Source: Exilispira sp964581895 (GTDB lineage: Bacteria > Spirochaetota > JAAYUW01). From it: a DNA stretch of 64,000 nucleotides. The notes under the pieces were generated by a model. That model saw only the letters and a list, made by a program, of their open reading frames with translations. It did no database searches and was not told where the DNA came from. How positions within the stretch are numbered: position 1 is the first letter of the stretch; every line of letters starts with the position of its first letter. The stretch covers positions 1 through 64,000 of the forward strand of contig CAZOPR010000004.1 in assembly GCA_964581895.1 (NCBI GenBank). Reading direction: 5' to 3'. Made by a program: the position numbers and the translations under genes. Below are positions 16,980 through 25,197 of this stretch, piece by piece.

Positions 16980-17561
16980 ATGAATTCAATTAAAAAAATC
17001 ACCTTATTTGAAATTGTTTTGATTGCAGTTTTAAGTGTTGTAATTGGTATTGCATTTTGGGGATGGACTTATGTTTATGAGCAATTCAAACCATTTTTAA
17101 AACCTTTTGGTTTTAAGTACCTTCTGGCTGGTTTCTGGCTTTTATCTGGAGCCTTGCTTCCTTATATAATACGAAAACCAGGGGTTGCCATTATCTCTGA
17201 AACAGTTAGCGGATTAGTCGAAGGTTTTATAACAAGATGGGGGCTCCTTGCTGGTGTTTGGGGTTTTATTCAAGGGCTTGGTTGTGAACTTGTCTTTCTT
17301 CTTTTTGGCTATAAAAAATGGAAACTACCACATTTAATTCTTGCCTCAATTGTTTCTGCTATTGCAAGTTTTCTACTCGACTTTTTTTATGAGCCATACT
17401 ATAATCTTTCTTTGAAATTTAATCTGTTTCAGTTGATTTCATTTGTCATTTCTTCTATCTTTTTTACAGGTCTTCTTTCTTACTTTTTAGGAAATGCACT
17501 TGCTAAAACAGGGGTATTAAATCAGTTTGCAATAGTTAAAGATAAAATGGAAAAAAATTAA
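16980..17561 (+). CDS. ykoE: YkoE, ECF transporter S component for thiamine/HMP
   Basis: A 193-residue membrane protein with about six hydrophobic helices. It is the substrate-binding S component of an energy-coupling factor transporter, thought to take up the thiamine pyrimidine precursor (hydroxymethylpyrimidine) or thiamine. Family features include IAFWGWTYVYEQFKPFLKPF near the N terminus, and GLVEGFITRWGLLAGVWGFIQGLG in the middle. The TPP riboswitch immediately upstream and the ykoD and ykoC genes downstream confirm the assignment. Its start codon sits just after the sequestered ribosome site. The stop lies one base before the ykoD start. Confidence 0.93.
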   Translation: MNSIKKITLFEIVLIAVLSVVIGIAFWGWTYVYEQFKPFLKPFGFKYLLAGFWLLSGALLPYIIRKPGVAIISETVSGLVEGFITRWGLLAGVWGFIQGLGCELVFLLFGYKKWKLPHLILASIVSAIASFLLDFFYEPYYNLSLKFNLFQLISFVISSIFFTGLLSYFLGNALAKTGVLNQFAIVKDKMEKN

Positions 17562-17562
17562 A

Positions 17563-19479
17563 TTGGATAAAAATATTTCACCTTTATTTTTAATAAAAAA
17601 TTTTGAAGTTGAATATCCCCAAACTTTAAAAAAGTTAAAATATGAAGTGGATTTTCCTATTTTTGAAAAACAGGTTGTTTTGTTTACAGGACGCTCTGGT
17701 ATAGGAAAATCCACCTTATTTCTTTTGCTTAATGGTATACTTTCAAAGATTTACTCATGCAAAATTTCTGGAAATATATTTTATTATAACAGAAATATTT
17801 TTGAAAATATAATTGAAAAATACCCTGAAGAACTAGAAAAAAAGATGGGATATCTCGGTCAGAATCCATATACTCAGATTGTAAACCCAAAAGTCATTGA
17901 TGAACTTGTCTTTGGAATGGAAAACCATAGATTTCTTAAAGAGGAAATGAATAAAAATATAGTGAAATTTTCAAACCTTTTTGGTTTGACCCAAAAGCTC
18001 TATGATAAAACAAAAACTTTGTCTGGCGGCTTTTGTCAAAGACTTAATCTTGCATCTATAGTCTCTTATGAACCTGATATTATTTTACTTGATGAACCAG
18101 TTTCTTTTCTAGATATGAATGTTGCCAAATCTTTTTATGATACAATTAAAGGCTTAAAAGGGAAAAAAACCATTATAATTATTGAACATCTATTTGAGCA
18201 GATATTGGATATTGTAGATAATATTCTTATCTTTGAAAATACTGAAGAAGGACCTCCCGGAAAAATGATATCACTTCTTAAAGGAAAAGAATATAGCATC
18301 TCAAAAGTAAGTTTCGAAAATAAAATAGTTCAAATAAAAAAAGAAAGGATTAATGTTAGCTTTCATAACAATTTTGAAATAGAGAAAAAAGATGAATTAT
18401 ATAGATTATTAAATATTAAATGTAAAAAATCACTAAAAGAGAATATACAAAAAATAATAGAAGAAAAAATAAAAAGAAAAATAAATTATAAAATAAAAAA
18501 AACAGAAAAGGAAAAGATAAAAAATAATACAGAAGATAAGATAGAAAATAAGATAAAAAAATTAACAATGGAGAAAACGAAAAAGAACATAGACGATAAA
18601 ATAGAAGATAAAATAGATGAGAATATAAAAGGTAAAATAGAGCAGAAGTTAGAAGATAATATAAAGGAAAATGTAAAAGAGAATATAAAAGATAAGATAG
18701 AGGAGAATTTAGAAGAAAATATAAAGGAAAAGATAAAAGAGAATATAAAAGATAAGATAGACGAGAATTTAGAAGAAGATATAAAGGAAAAGATAAAAGA
18801 GGAAAAAAAAGAAGAAAGAAAAGTTAAATTAAAAGCTGAAAGTGTTTATTTCAGGTATAATAAAAGTTTGGAATATATTTTTGAAAATCTCAATTTTGAA
18901 TTTGAAAGTGGGCAGATTATAGGGGTTATAGGTGAAAATGGCTCTGGTAAGTCAACTTTTCTGCAACTTGTTTCTAAAATATTAAAGCCAGAAAAGGGGA
19001 AGGTTAATATTTTTTATTCTGATAAAAAGTTTGAAAAATCAATTAAAAAGTCATATAAATATATTTCAATACTATTTCAAAATCCAGAATCAAGTTTTTT
19101 CTTTCCACTTGTCAAAGATGAGATATTACATCAAATCAAGAAAGAAAAGAATATTGATAAATATTTATTTGAACTAATACATCCTGATTTTTTTGATATC
19201 GTTCAAAACTTTTATAGGTCTAGTTTTACTTTGTCTGAAGGAGAAAAAAGAAGGCTTGGTTTTATAATACAACTTTTAATGAATAAACCTATTCGTTTTT
19301 ATGATGAACCAACATATGCTCAAGACTTTAAAAGGGTTGAGTTGATGAAAGAGATAATAAAATATTGCCAAAAGCAAAATACTTTACAGATAATTGTCTC
19401 ACATGATTTTGATTTTTTAAGAACAATTTCTGACAAAGTTTATCTTATAAAAGACAGAAGATTAGAAATCTTAAATTAA
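17563..19479 (+). CDS. ykoD: YkoD, ECF transporter double ATPase with expanded linker
   Basis: Energises the YkoEDC transporter. It fuses two ABC ATPase domains. The first has Walker A GRSGIGKST (43-51), signature LSGGF (about 154) and Walker B IILLDEP. The second has GENGSGKST (about 457), signature LSEGE (about 557) and FYDEPT. Between them, about 140 residues (roughly 280-425) are a Lys/Glu/Ile/Asn-rich, highly repetitive helical linker with no counterpart in ordinary YkoD. Part of it is a DNA-level 60-bp tandem repeat. The start is TTG, one base after the ykoE stop, suggesting translational coupling. The second domain's CDAP-type Asp-Glu pair is intact, so both sites may hydrolyse ATP. 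Confidence 0.93.
   Translation: MDKNISPLFLIKNFEVEYPQTLKKLKYEVDFPIFEKQVVLFTGRSGIGKSTLFLLLNGILSKIYSCKISGNIFYYNRNIFENIIEKYPEELEKKMGYLGQNPYTQIVNPKVIDELVFGMENHRFLKEEMNKNIVKFSNLFGLTQKLYDKTKTLSGGFCQRLNLASIVSYEPDIILLDEPVSFLDMNVAKSFYDTIKGLKGKKTIIIIEHLFEQILDIVDNILIFENTEEGPPGKMISLLKGKEYSISKVSFENKIVQIKKERINVSFHNNFEIEKKDELYRLLNIKCKKSLKENIQKIIEEKIKRKINYKIKKTEKEKIKNNTEDKIENKIKKLTMEKTKKNIDDKIEDKIDENIKGKIEQKLEDNIKENVKENIKDKIEENLEENIKEKIKENIKDKIDENLEEDIKEKIKEEKKEERKVKLKAESVYFRYNKSLEYIFENLNFEFESGQIIGVIGENGSGKSTFLQLVSKILKPEKGKVNIFYSDKKFEKSIKKSYKYISILFQNPESSFFFPLVKDEILHQIKKEKNIDKYLFELIHPDFFDIVQNFYRSSFTLSEGEKRRLGFIIQLLMNKPIRFYDEPTYAQDFKRVELMKEIIKYCQKQNTLQIIVSHDFDFLRTISDKVYLIKDRRLEILN
18661..18801. repeat. 60-bp tandem repeat inside ykoD
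   Basis: Two full copies (18661-18720 and 18721-18780) differ at only a few bases, and a third copy breaks off after about 21 bases. Each copy encodes 20 residues of the form IKEKIKENIKDKIDENLEED. A related, more diverged half unit lies just upstream (about 18612-18660). The period keeps the reading frame. Confidence 0.85.
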
Positions 19480-19485
19480 AAATAA

Positions 19486-19569
19486 GGCAATTTATATTAG
19501 GTAACTTATATTAGTTGATTTGTATTAGACAATTTATATTAGGTAGCTTTTATTAGGTAATTTATATTA
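19486..19569. repeat. Six degenerate 14-bp tandem repeats between ykoD and ykoC
   Basis: The units, of form ggtaatttatatta, run head to tail from 19486 with no spacer: ggcaatttatatta, ggtaacttatatta, gttgatttgtatta, gacaatttatatta, ggtagcttttatta, ggtaatttatatta. The last copy is 69 bases before the ykoC ATG. Each unit contains a -10-like TTATATTA. A role is not evident; the copies have diverged by point changes. Confidence 0.85.
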
Positions 19570-19637
19570 TAAGTTTAATTTAGATTGTTATTTATATTAT
19601 TAGAAAATATTAATTAAAATTTCAATTAAAGAAAATT

Positions 19638-20363
19638 ATGGGAAAAAAGATTCATTCAATTAATTTTATAATCCTTTATCTTTTCAGTATTTTTCCAATA
19701 CTATTAAGACCAAAATTGTATTTTAATCTTATTTATGCAATTTTACCAATCTTTATTTTTTTATACTATGGTCTGGAACTAAAAAAGTTGTTTAATTCTT
19801 TTTTAATATCAGTAATCCCATCTTTATCTTATTTTCTTATGGTTCTTTTCTTTGCAGAAGAAAGCCTTAAAAAAGGTTTATATTATGAAAGTTATTTAAT
19901 TTTATTTTCATTAAAAATTGGATTTAAAATATACAAAACTCAACTTGAATATGCCTTTGCAGCAAGTTTAAGAGTTTTTTTGCTTTCCTTTTTATCTTTT
20001 ACTACAACATTTATGCTTGATATCTGGCAGATTTTTAAGTTTTTTATGGTAAGAAAAATCATAAGTTTTAGTTATGGATATGCTTTTTCTATAGCATTAA
20101 ATTCAGTATCTTCAATAATCTATGAGGTTAGAAGAATAAATTTTCTCATGAAAAATAGGAAAATATCCCCTTTTTATAAAGGATTTTTACCTATTTTAGT
20201 GTATGGGATTCGATATTCCGAACTTTCAACCATCTCTTTAATTTCAAGAGGATTTTCGGAAAATAGAACTATTTTTAATGAAGAAAAAATAAGGAAAAAT
20301 GAGTTTATAGGTTTTTTAATTATTAGTCTTATAATATCATCTATATTATTAATAAGAGCCTAA
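19638..20363 (+). CDS. ykoC: YkoC, ECF transporter T component (transmembrane)
   Basis: The scaffold membrane subunit that couples the YkoD ATPases to YkoE. It has about five or six hydrophobic segments, and a cytoplasmic coupling region with SLISRGF, the Ala-Arg-Gly-type motif of EcfT proteins, near residue 205. The second coupling helix contains RRINFLMKNRK. Length 241 residues is normal. Ribosome site is weak, and a 14-bp repeat block separates it from ykoD. It ends nine bases before the convergent era stop. Confidence 0.88.
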   Translation: MGKKIHSINFIILYLFSIFPILLRPKLYFNLIYAILPIFIFLYYGLELKKLFNSFLISVIPSLSYFLMVLFFAEESLKKGLYYESYLILFSLKIGFKIYKTQLEYAFAASLRVFLLSFLSFTTTFMLDIWQIFKFFMVRKIISFSYGYAFSIALNSVSSIIYEVRRINFLMKNRKISPFYKGFLPILVYGIRYSELSTISLISRGFSENRTIFNEEKIRKNEFIGFLIISLIISSILLIRA

Positions 20364-20372
20364 AAAGGAAGG

Positions 20373-21290
20373 TTAATCTTTTTTAATCTTCGAAGGATTA
20401 AAGCCGAGTTCTTTTAAGATATAATTATTTTTTGACCAGTTTTTAACAACCTTTACAAAAAGATGGCATTTTACCTTTTTACCAAAGATAAATTTCAAGT
20501 CTTTTTCTGCCATTACCCTTATCTTTTTAATGATTTCAGCATTTTTGCCTATGATTATAGGTTTTTGGGAATCCTTTTCACAGCATATATTTGCCTCTAT
20601 CTCTATCAATTCTTCTGTTTCTTTGAATTGTAACACTTCTACATAAGTTGAGTAAGGAACTTCTTCGTAAAGAGTTAAAAAGATCTTTTCCTGGATAATT
20701 TCAACAACCTGCTCTTTTTCATACATTGTAGAAATTATATCTTCAGGGTAGTAAAAAGGATTTTCTGGAATATAATTGTACAATTGCTCTAAAATTTTAC
20801 TTCTATCAAGATTTATAGCAGAGATCTCTAAAAATTTATCGAAGATCTTTTTTTTACTTAAAAATTGAATTTTATTTTCATTTTTGCCTTTATCTATCTT
20901 ATTTAAAAGTGCAACTACCTTTTTATCAAGTTTAACTTTTATCTCTTCAATCCTAAATATTAAAGTGATCTCATCCTGATCAGTTTCTTCGCTAACATCT
21001 GTGATAAAAAGTATGAGATCTATTTCTTTAATAGATTCAAAAATCTGCTCATTCATCAATTGATTGATTATCTTTGTACTTGTATGAAAACCGGGGGTAT
21101 CTATAAAAATTAGCTGTAAATCAAGATCATTATCTGTAAGAATACCAGTTATTCTTCTTCTTGTTGTTTGAGGTTTATCTGTGACACCCGCAATTTTTTC
21201 ACCTAAAATACTATTTAAAAAGGTAGATTTACCAGCGTTAGGAACTCCACAAATAAGTAAAAAGCCACTTTTTCTTTTTTTATCTATCAT
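20373..21290 (-). CDS. era: GTPase Era
   Basis: Essential small-subunit ribosome assembly GTPase that binds the 3' end of 16S rRNA. G1 GVPNAGKS (15-22), G2 with KPQTTRRRITG, G3 DTPGFH and G4 NKID are all present. A C-terminal KH domain follows with QKPIIIGKNAEIIKKI and ending VKVVKNWSKN. Length 305 residues is typical. Its start overlaps the stop of the LiaF-like gene by four bases (ATGA), so the two are translated from one transcript. Confidence 0.96.
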   Translation of the reverse strand: MIDKKRKSGFLLICGVPNAGKSTFLNSILGEKIAGVTDKPQTTRRRITGILTDNDLDLQLIFIDTPGFHTSTKIINQLMNEQIFESIKEIDLILFITDVSEETDQDEITLIFRIEEIKVKLDKKVVALLNKIDKGKNENKIQFLSKKKIFDKFLEISAINLDRSKILEQLYNYIPENPFYYPEDIISTMYEKEQVVEIIQEKIFLTLYEEVPYSTYVEVLQFKETEELIEIEANICCEKDSQKPIIIGKNAEIIKKIRVMAEKDLKFIFGKKVKCHLFVKVVKNWSKNNYILKELGFNPSKIKKD

Positions 21291-21823
21291 TGGACAAATA
21301 CAATATTACCAAAAACAGCATTTGCTTCAATATAAACAGCATTATCGCTTGCAGATGAGTTATAGTTGATATCACCAAATCCAAGACTTTGTTTGTTAGG
21401 AAGTGTAACACTTCCAAAAACAGCAGAACCTCTAACTTTGATAGCTAAATCTGCTGGGAGTCTTACGACTGCTGAACCAAATACTGCTGAAATCTCGATA
21501 TGTTTGCCAATATCTTCACTTGTCATGCCAGATAAATCTATTTCACCTCTTGAAAATATTATGTTATATTCATTTTCAACTTTTTCTGGTTTAACATTCA
21601 TTTCAGAAAAAACAGCAGTTTTGCCGTCATTATAAGATTCCATTCTTAAGCCCTTAAAACCAAGTATGATATAAACGCCAATATATATAAGAACAAGACC
21701 AACAAGGATCTTAAAAACAGGTATGTTTAGTTTGAAAAAAAAGTTAATTATCATCAGAACTCCAGCAGCAACAAGAATAAGACCCCAAAATATTCCATTA
21801 AATAACGAATATCCTCTAATCAT
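21287..21823 (-). CDS. LiaF-like cell-envelope protein
   Basis: Two or three hydrophobic helices (about 5-60) are followed by a soluble beta-repeat domain with the recurring motif AVFGSxxVxLP / SAVFGSVTLP / NAVFGNIVFV, characteristic of the LiaF C-terminal (DUF2154) fold. In Firmicutes LiaF restrains an envelope-stress histidine kinase. No LiaS/LiaR partner lies next to it, so its role here is not clear. GGAGG precedes the ATG on the minus strand. It is cotranscribed with era by a four-base overlap. Confidence 0.8.
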   Translation of the reverse strand: MIRGYSLFNGIFWGLILVAAGVLMIINFFFKLNIPVFKILVGLVLIYIGVYIILGFKGLRMESYNDGKTAVFSEMNVKPEKVENEYNIIFSRGEIDLSGMTSEDIGKHIEISAVFGSAVVRLPADLAIKVRGSAVFGSVTLPNKQSLGFGDINYNSSASDNAVYIEANAVFGNIVFVQ

Positions 21824-21978
21824 ATTTCCTCCAGTTTGAAATTAAATCGAATGATTTTAATAAACTTATAAAATATCAATTTAACTTTACATAAAAGATT
21901 ATAGAATGCAAATTGAATTAATCAATTAAATAGCAAAAAATTCTTAAAAATATTAACTACATAAATATTTAGAATTTC

Positions 21979-23406
21979 TTAAAAAATATTAATCAAAAAA
22001 TCTTTAATATGATTCAGGGTTTCTTCCGATATTGTCTCTTTAATCAAAGCATATTCAAAGATATTTCCTGTATTTGCTTTCTGAAAAAGATGATTGCATG
22101 ATGGGAGAACAAATATTTTTAAGTTTGATTGATTTGTCTGTAAAATAATAGAATTTATTGCTTCAAGATTTTGTTTTGCGGGGACCTGTAAATCTTTTTC
22201 ACCAAAAAGTATCAAAGCCGGACATTTTATTTTTTTAATATAGAAAGATGGATCTAATCCTATAAATGTTTTGAACCATTTTGATGTCAATTCGGCAGTA
22301 ACTCTTTCTGTATCCTCTTTAGATAACTTATATTTTTTTGCGATATTTTTTATCTCATTGATTAAACCTTCATTAGTTGGATCATCTTTATGATTTAAAA
22401 CTGCTTGATACAATGCAGAGTTGATTTCTAACATTTTTTTTATATCTTTTTCTTTTACCTGACTTGCCCTTGCTATCGCTTCTTGCTGTAAAAGAAGAAG
22501 ATTATCTCCTTTTAAGGCAGGTCCAGCAAGAGAAATTATAAAACTAATATCTTCTGAATATTCAGAAGCCAAAATAAAAGAGATAAGCCCGCCTTCTGAA
22601 TGTCCAAGGGCTCCTATTTTTGAAGAATCAACAAAATCGCAAGATTTAAGGTAATTTATTTGACAGATTGCATCAGAGACAAAATCGAATGTGTCTGATT
22701 CAGAAATAATTTTACTATCTATCCCAACACCTCTATCATCAACACGTAAAACGACAAAACCAAGTTTTGTTAAAAAATCAGAAATTACTAAAAATGGTTT
22801 ATGACCAAAAATTTCTTCATCTCTATTTTGTGCTCCAGAACCAGTTATTAAAATAATTGCGGGGTATTTACCATCTTTAGAAAGACTATTATTTACTGGG
22901 ATGGTTAAAGTTCCATTAAGGATTACGTCACCATTATCCAATGTTACTTCTTTTTCTTCATATTCATAAGGAGGGATTGGTTGTTGAGGTCTTGGAATTT
23001 TTGCAAAAACAAGTTCTGTTTTGAAAGAACCTTGCTGGAAAATTGTTTTCAAATTATTCTCATTTTTATTTAATATTATTATCTTAGCTTTAATAGAATC
23101 AAAACTTACTATCAAATTTGAATCTTCATACTTTACATAGCTGGCAGGAATCATTGAACCACCCTGATCTATCGAAATTAAAATAGCATCAAGTTTATCT
23201 TTAATAAATAGATTTTTTGAAATAACTAAAGCAAGCCTTAAATCTGATGAGCCTAAAGATAAAGTGCCAAGATATGCTCCTTCAATATCTGTTAAAGATT
23301 GTTGATTTAAATCAAAGGAGAAAAAGGTAGATAAAGAAAATGAAAAAATAAATAATAAAAGAAATAAAAATAAAAATTTAAAAATACTTAAACTTTCTTT
23401 TTTCAT
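21979..23406 (-). CDS. Secreted alpha/beta hydrolase (S33 / EstA-like)
   Basis: Has an N-terminal hydrophobic signal sequence (about 8-28). A small beta-rich domain follows (about 35-135), then an alpha/beta hydrolase with the oxyanion segment LITGSGAQNRDEE, nucleophile elbow GHSEGG (Ser about 268), a cap of helices, the acid region LFGEKDLQVPAK, and catalytic His in PSCNHLFQ. This is the architecture of extracellular esterases/peptidases related to dienelactone-type hydrolases. The substrate cannot be told. GAGGGAG precedes the ATG on the minus strand. It is transcribed toward the LiaF-like gene but 155 bp apart. Confidence 0.85.
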   Translation of the reverse strand: MKKESLSIFKFLFLFLLLFIFSFSLSTFFSFDLNQQSLTDIEGAYLGTLSLGSSDLRLALVISKNLFIKDKLDAILISIDQGGSMIPASYVKYEDSNLIVSFDSIKAKIIILNKNENNLKTIFQQGSFKTELVFAKIPRPQQPIPPYEYEEKEVTLDNGDVILNGTLTIPVNNSLSKDGKYPAIILITGSGAQNRDEEIFGHKPFLVISDFLTKLGFVVLRVDDRGVGIDSKIISESDTFDFVSDAICQINYLKSCDFVDSSKIGALGHSEGGLISFILASEYSEDISFIISLAGPALKGDNLLLLQQEAIARASQVKEKDIKKMLEINSALYQAVLNHKDDPTNEGLINEIKNIAKKYKLSKEDTERVTAELTSKWFKTFIGLDPSFYIKKIKCPALILFGEKDLQVPAKQNLEAINSIILQTNQSNLKIFVLPSCNHLFQKANTGNIFEYALIKETISEETLNHIKDFLINIF

Positions 23407-23486
23407 ATTTAATCTCCCTCTTCAAATTTCTTAAATACTAATTTATAGTTATTTTCTTGTTTTACATCGATAGTATATCTTAAACT

Positions 23487-23696
23487 TTGAATTTCTATAT
23501 ACCAATTTATAAAAATTTTCATATATCAATCTATTCGATAAAAATCCACCTTGAATTTCTATATACCAATTTATAAAAATTTTCATATATCAATTTATTT
23601 GATAAAAATCAACTTTGAATTTCTATATACCAATTTATAAAAATTTTCATATATCAATCTATTTGATAGAAATTCAATTTGAATTTCATATATGCC
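23487..23696. repeat. 64-bp intergenic tandem repeat, 3.3 copies
   Basis: Unit starts lie at 23487, 23551, 23615 and 23679, exactly 64 bases apart. Each unit begins ttgaatttctatataccaat and ends with ..gataaaaat.... The copies differ by only a few bases; the fourth breaks off after about 18. The array occupies the divergent intergenic region between the hydrolase and the SbcD-like gene. No unique spacers are present, so it is a minisatellite-like array, not CRISPR. Confidence 0.9.
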
Positions 23697-23875
23697 AAAT
23701 TTTAGAATTGTTACTGAATTTAAATAAAGAGTAAAGTTTTATAATTTATTTTTTTATGATACAATTTTAAGTAAATATTTATAGGATAGAAGGAAAGATA
23801 TATATAGATTTTTTTCAATATTTTTCTATACTTAAATATATGGATTAAAAGAGTGAAAAATAAAGGGAAAAGCCA

Positions 23876-25150
23876 ATGAAAATTGCATTTACAGCAGATT
23901 TACACTTAAAAAGTAAAGTAGAATCAAGTGAAAGGTATAATGCTCTTTCTTCCATAATAGAAAAAATTAGACAGATAAAAATTACTCATCTTGTCATCTG
24001 CGGCGATCTTTTTGATAAGGATTTTCCAAATTATTCTGATTTTGATAATTTTTGTAAAATAAATAATGATTTAGATTTTTTAATTATAACTGGAAATCAT
24101 GATCCAAATTTCAATGAAAAATATTTTACTTCAAGTAATATCAAAGTGATAAATCAATCTAAAATTATCGAGTTTGAAGGGGCAAATTTCTTTTTTATTC
24201 CATATAGTTTTGATAAAAGTATAGATGAGGAAGTTTCTCGATTTTTAACAAACTATGAAAAAGTAGATGAAAAAGTAGATGAAAAAAAAGGTGAAAAAGA
24301 ATATGGCAAAGAAAATGAAAAATCTTTCGAAAATATTATACTTGTAGGTCATGGAGATTATCTTGCTTCTAGTTTTAATATTAACTTAAATGGATATGAA
24401 GATGGCTTATATATGCCACTTACTTCAAATACAATAAATAAATACAATTTTAAAAAGGTAATTTTGGGGCATATTCATAAACCATCTAACTTTGGAAAGG
24501 TATATTATCCAGGCTCACCTGTTCCGCTTGACATAACCGAAACAGGTAAAAGATCATTTTTAGTTTATGATACTTTAAATGATACTATTGATAGAATCTT
24601 TGTCGAAACTGATTTTATATATTTTAATATGGAAATTTTATCTTTTCCTGATGAAAATGAATTTGATTTAATTAAAAAGCAGATTGATAAATTTATATTA
24701 GATTATGATTTAAATGAGATCGAAACAAATAAAATTTTACTATTATTAAAAATAAAAGGATTTACAAAAGATCGTAAAAACCTTATAAGAAAGATAGAAG
24801 AATATTTAAAAATGGCAGGATTAAGAGTTTATGAAAAAGATGGCTTAAATAAGGATAGATTAAATAAAAATAAGGATAGATTAAACAAAGATAATTTAGA
24901 CATAAACAGTTTAAACAAAAGTAATATAAATAAAAATAGTATAAATGAAGATGAAATAACAAAAAAAGCGATTGATATAGAGCAGTTAAAAGATATAAAT
25001 GAAATAGATAGTGTTAAAAAGGCTTTATTTGAAAATTTCAAGCAAAAAGTAGAAACTTTAGATTTAAAAAATCTTTTAATAAATGGTCATAGTATAAGTT
25101 GCCTTAAAGAGGAAATATTAATTGATGGTATGAATATAATTTTTGGATAA
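23876..25150 (+). CDS. SbcD/YhaO-like DNA exonuclease metallophosphoesterase
   Basis: A calcineurin-like metallophosphoesterase. Metal ligands are seen in DLH (D8, H10), GDLFD (D44), GNHD (N74, H75), GHGDY and GHIHK. It is the nuclease partner of the SbcC-like ATPase encoded 47 bp downstream. Two low-complexity stretches interrupt it: a Lys/Glu-rich insert at about residues 125-150, and a Lys/Asn/Asp-rich insert with repeated DRLNK units at about 320-360. Because the ATPase partner is YhaN-like rather than classic SbcC, this protein may be better compared with YhaO. Length of 424 residues is normal. Confidence 0.87.
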   Translation: MKIAFTADLHLKSKVESSERYNALSSIIEKIRQIKITHLVICGDLFDKDFPNYSDFDNFCKINNDLDFLIITGNHDPNFNEKYFTSSNIKVINQSKIIEFEGANFFFIPYSFDKSIDEEVSRFLTNYEKVDEKVDEKKGEKEYGKENEKSFENIILVGHGDYLASSFNINLNGYEDGLYMPLTSNTINKYNFKKVILGHIHKPSNFGKVYYPGSPVPLDITETGKRSFLVYDTLNDTIDRIFVETDFIYFNMEILSFPDENEFDLIKKQIDKFILDYDLNEIETNKILLLLKIKGFTKDRKNLIRKIEEYLKMAGLRVYEKDGLNKDRLNKNKDRLNKDNLDINSLNKSNINKNSINEDEITKKAIDIEQLKDINEIDSVKKALFENFKQKVETLDLKNLLINGHSISCLKEEILIDGMNIIFG

Positions 25151-25197
25151 AGATATTTTTCTTTTTTATATAAAAATTTTAAAATAATGAGGAATCT

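Noticed and set aside
23487..23696. Possible CRISPR array
   Set aside because: The 64-bp units are adjacent and identical throughout, with no unique spacers and no cas gene nearby.
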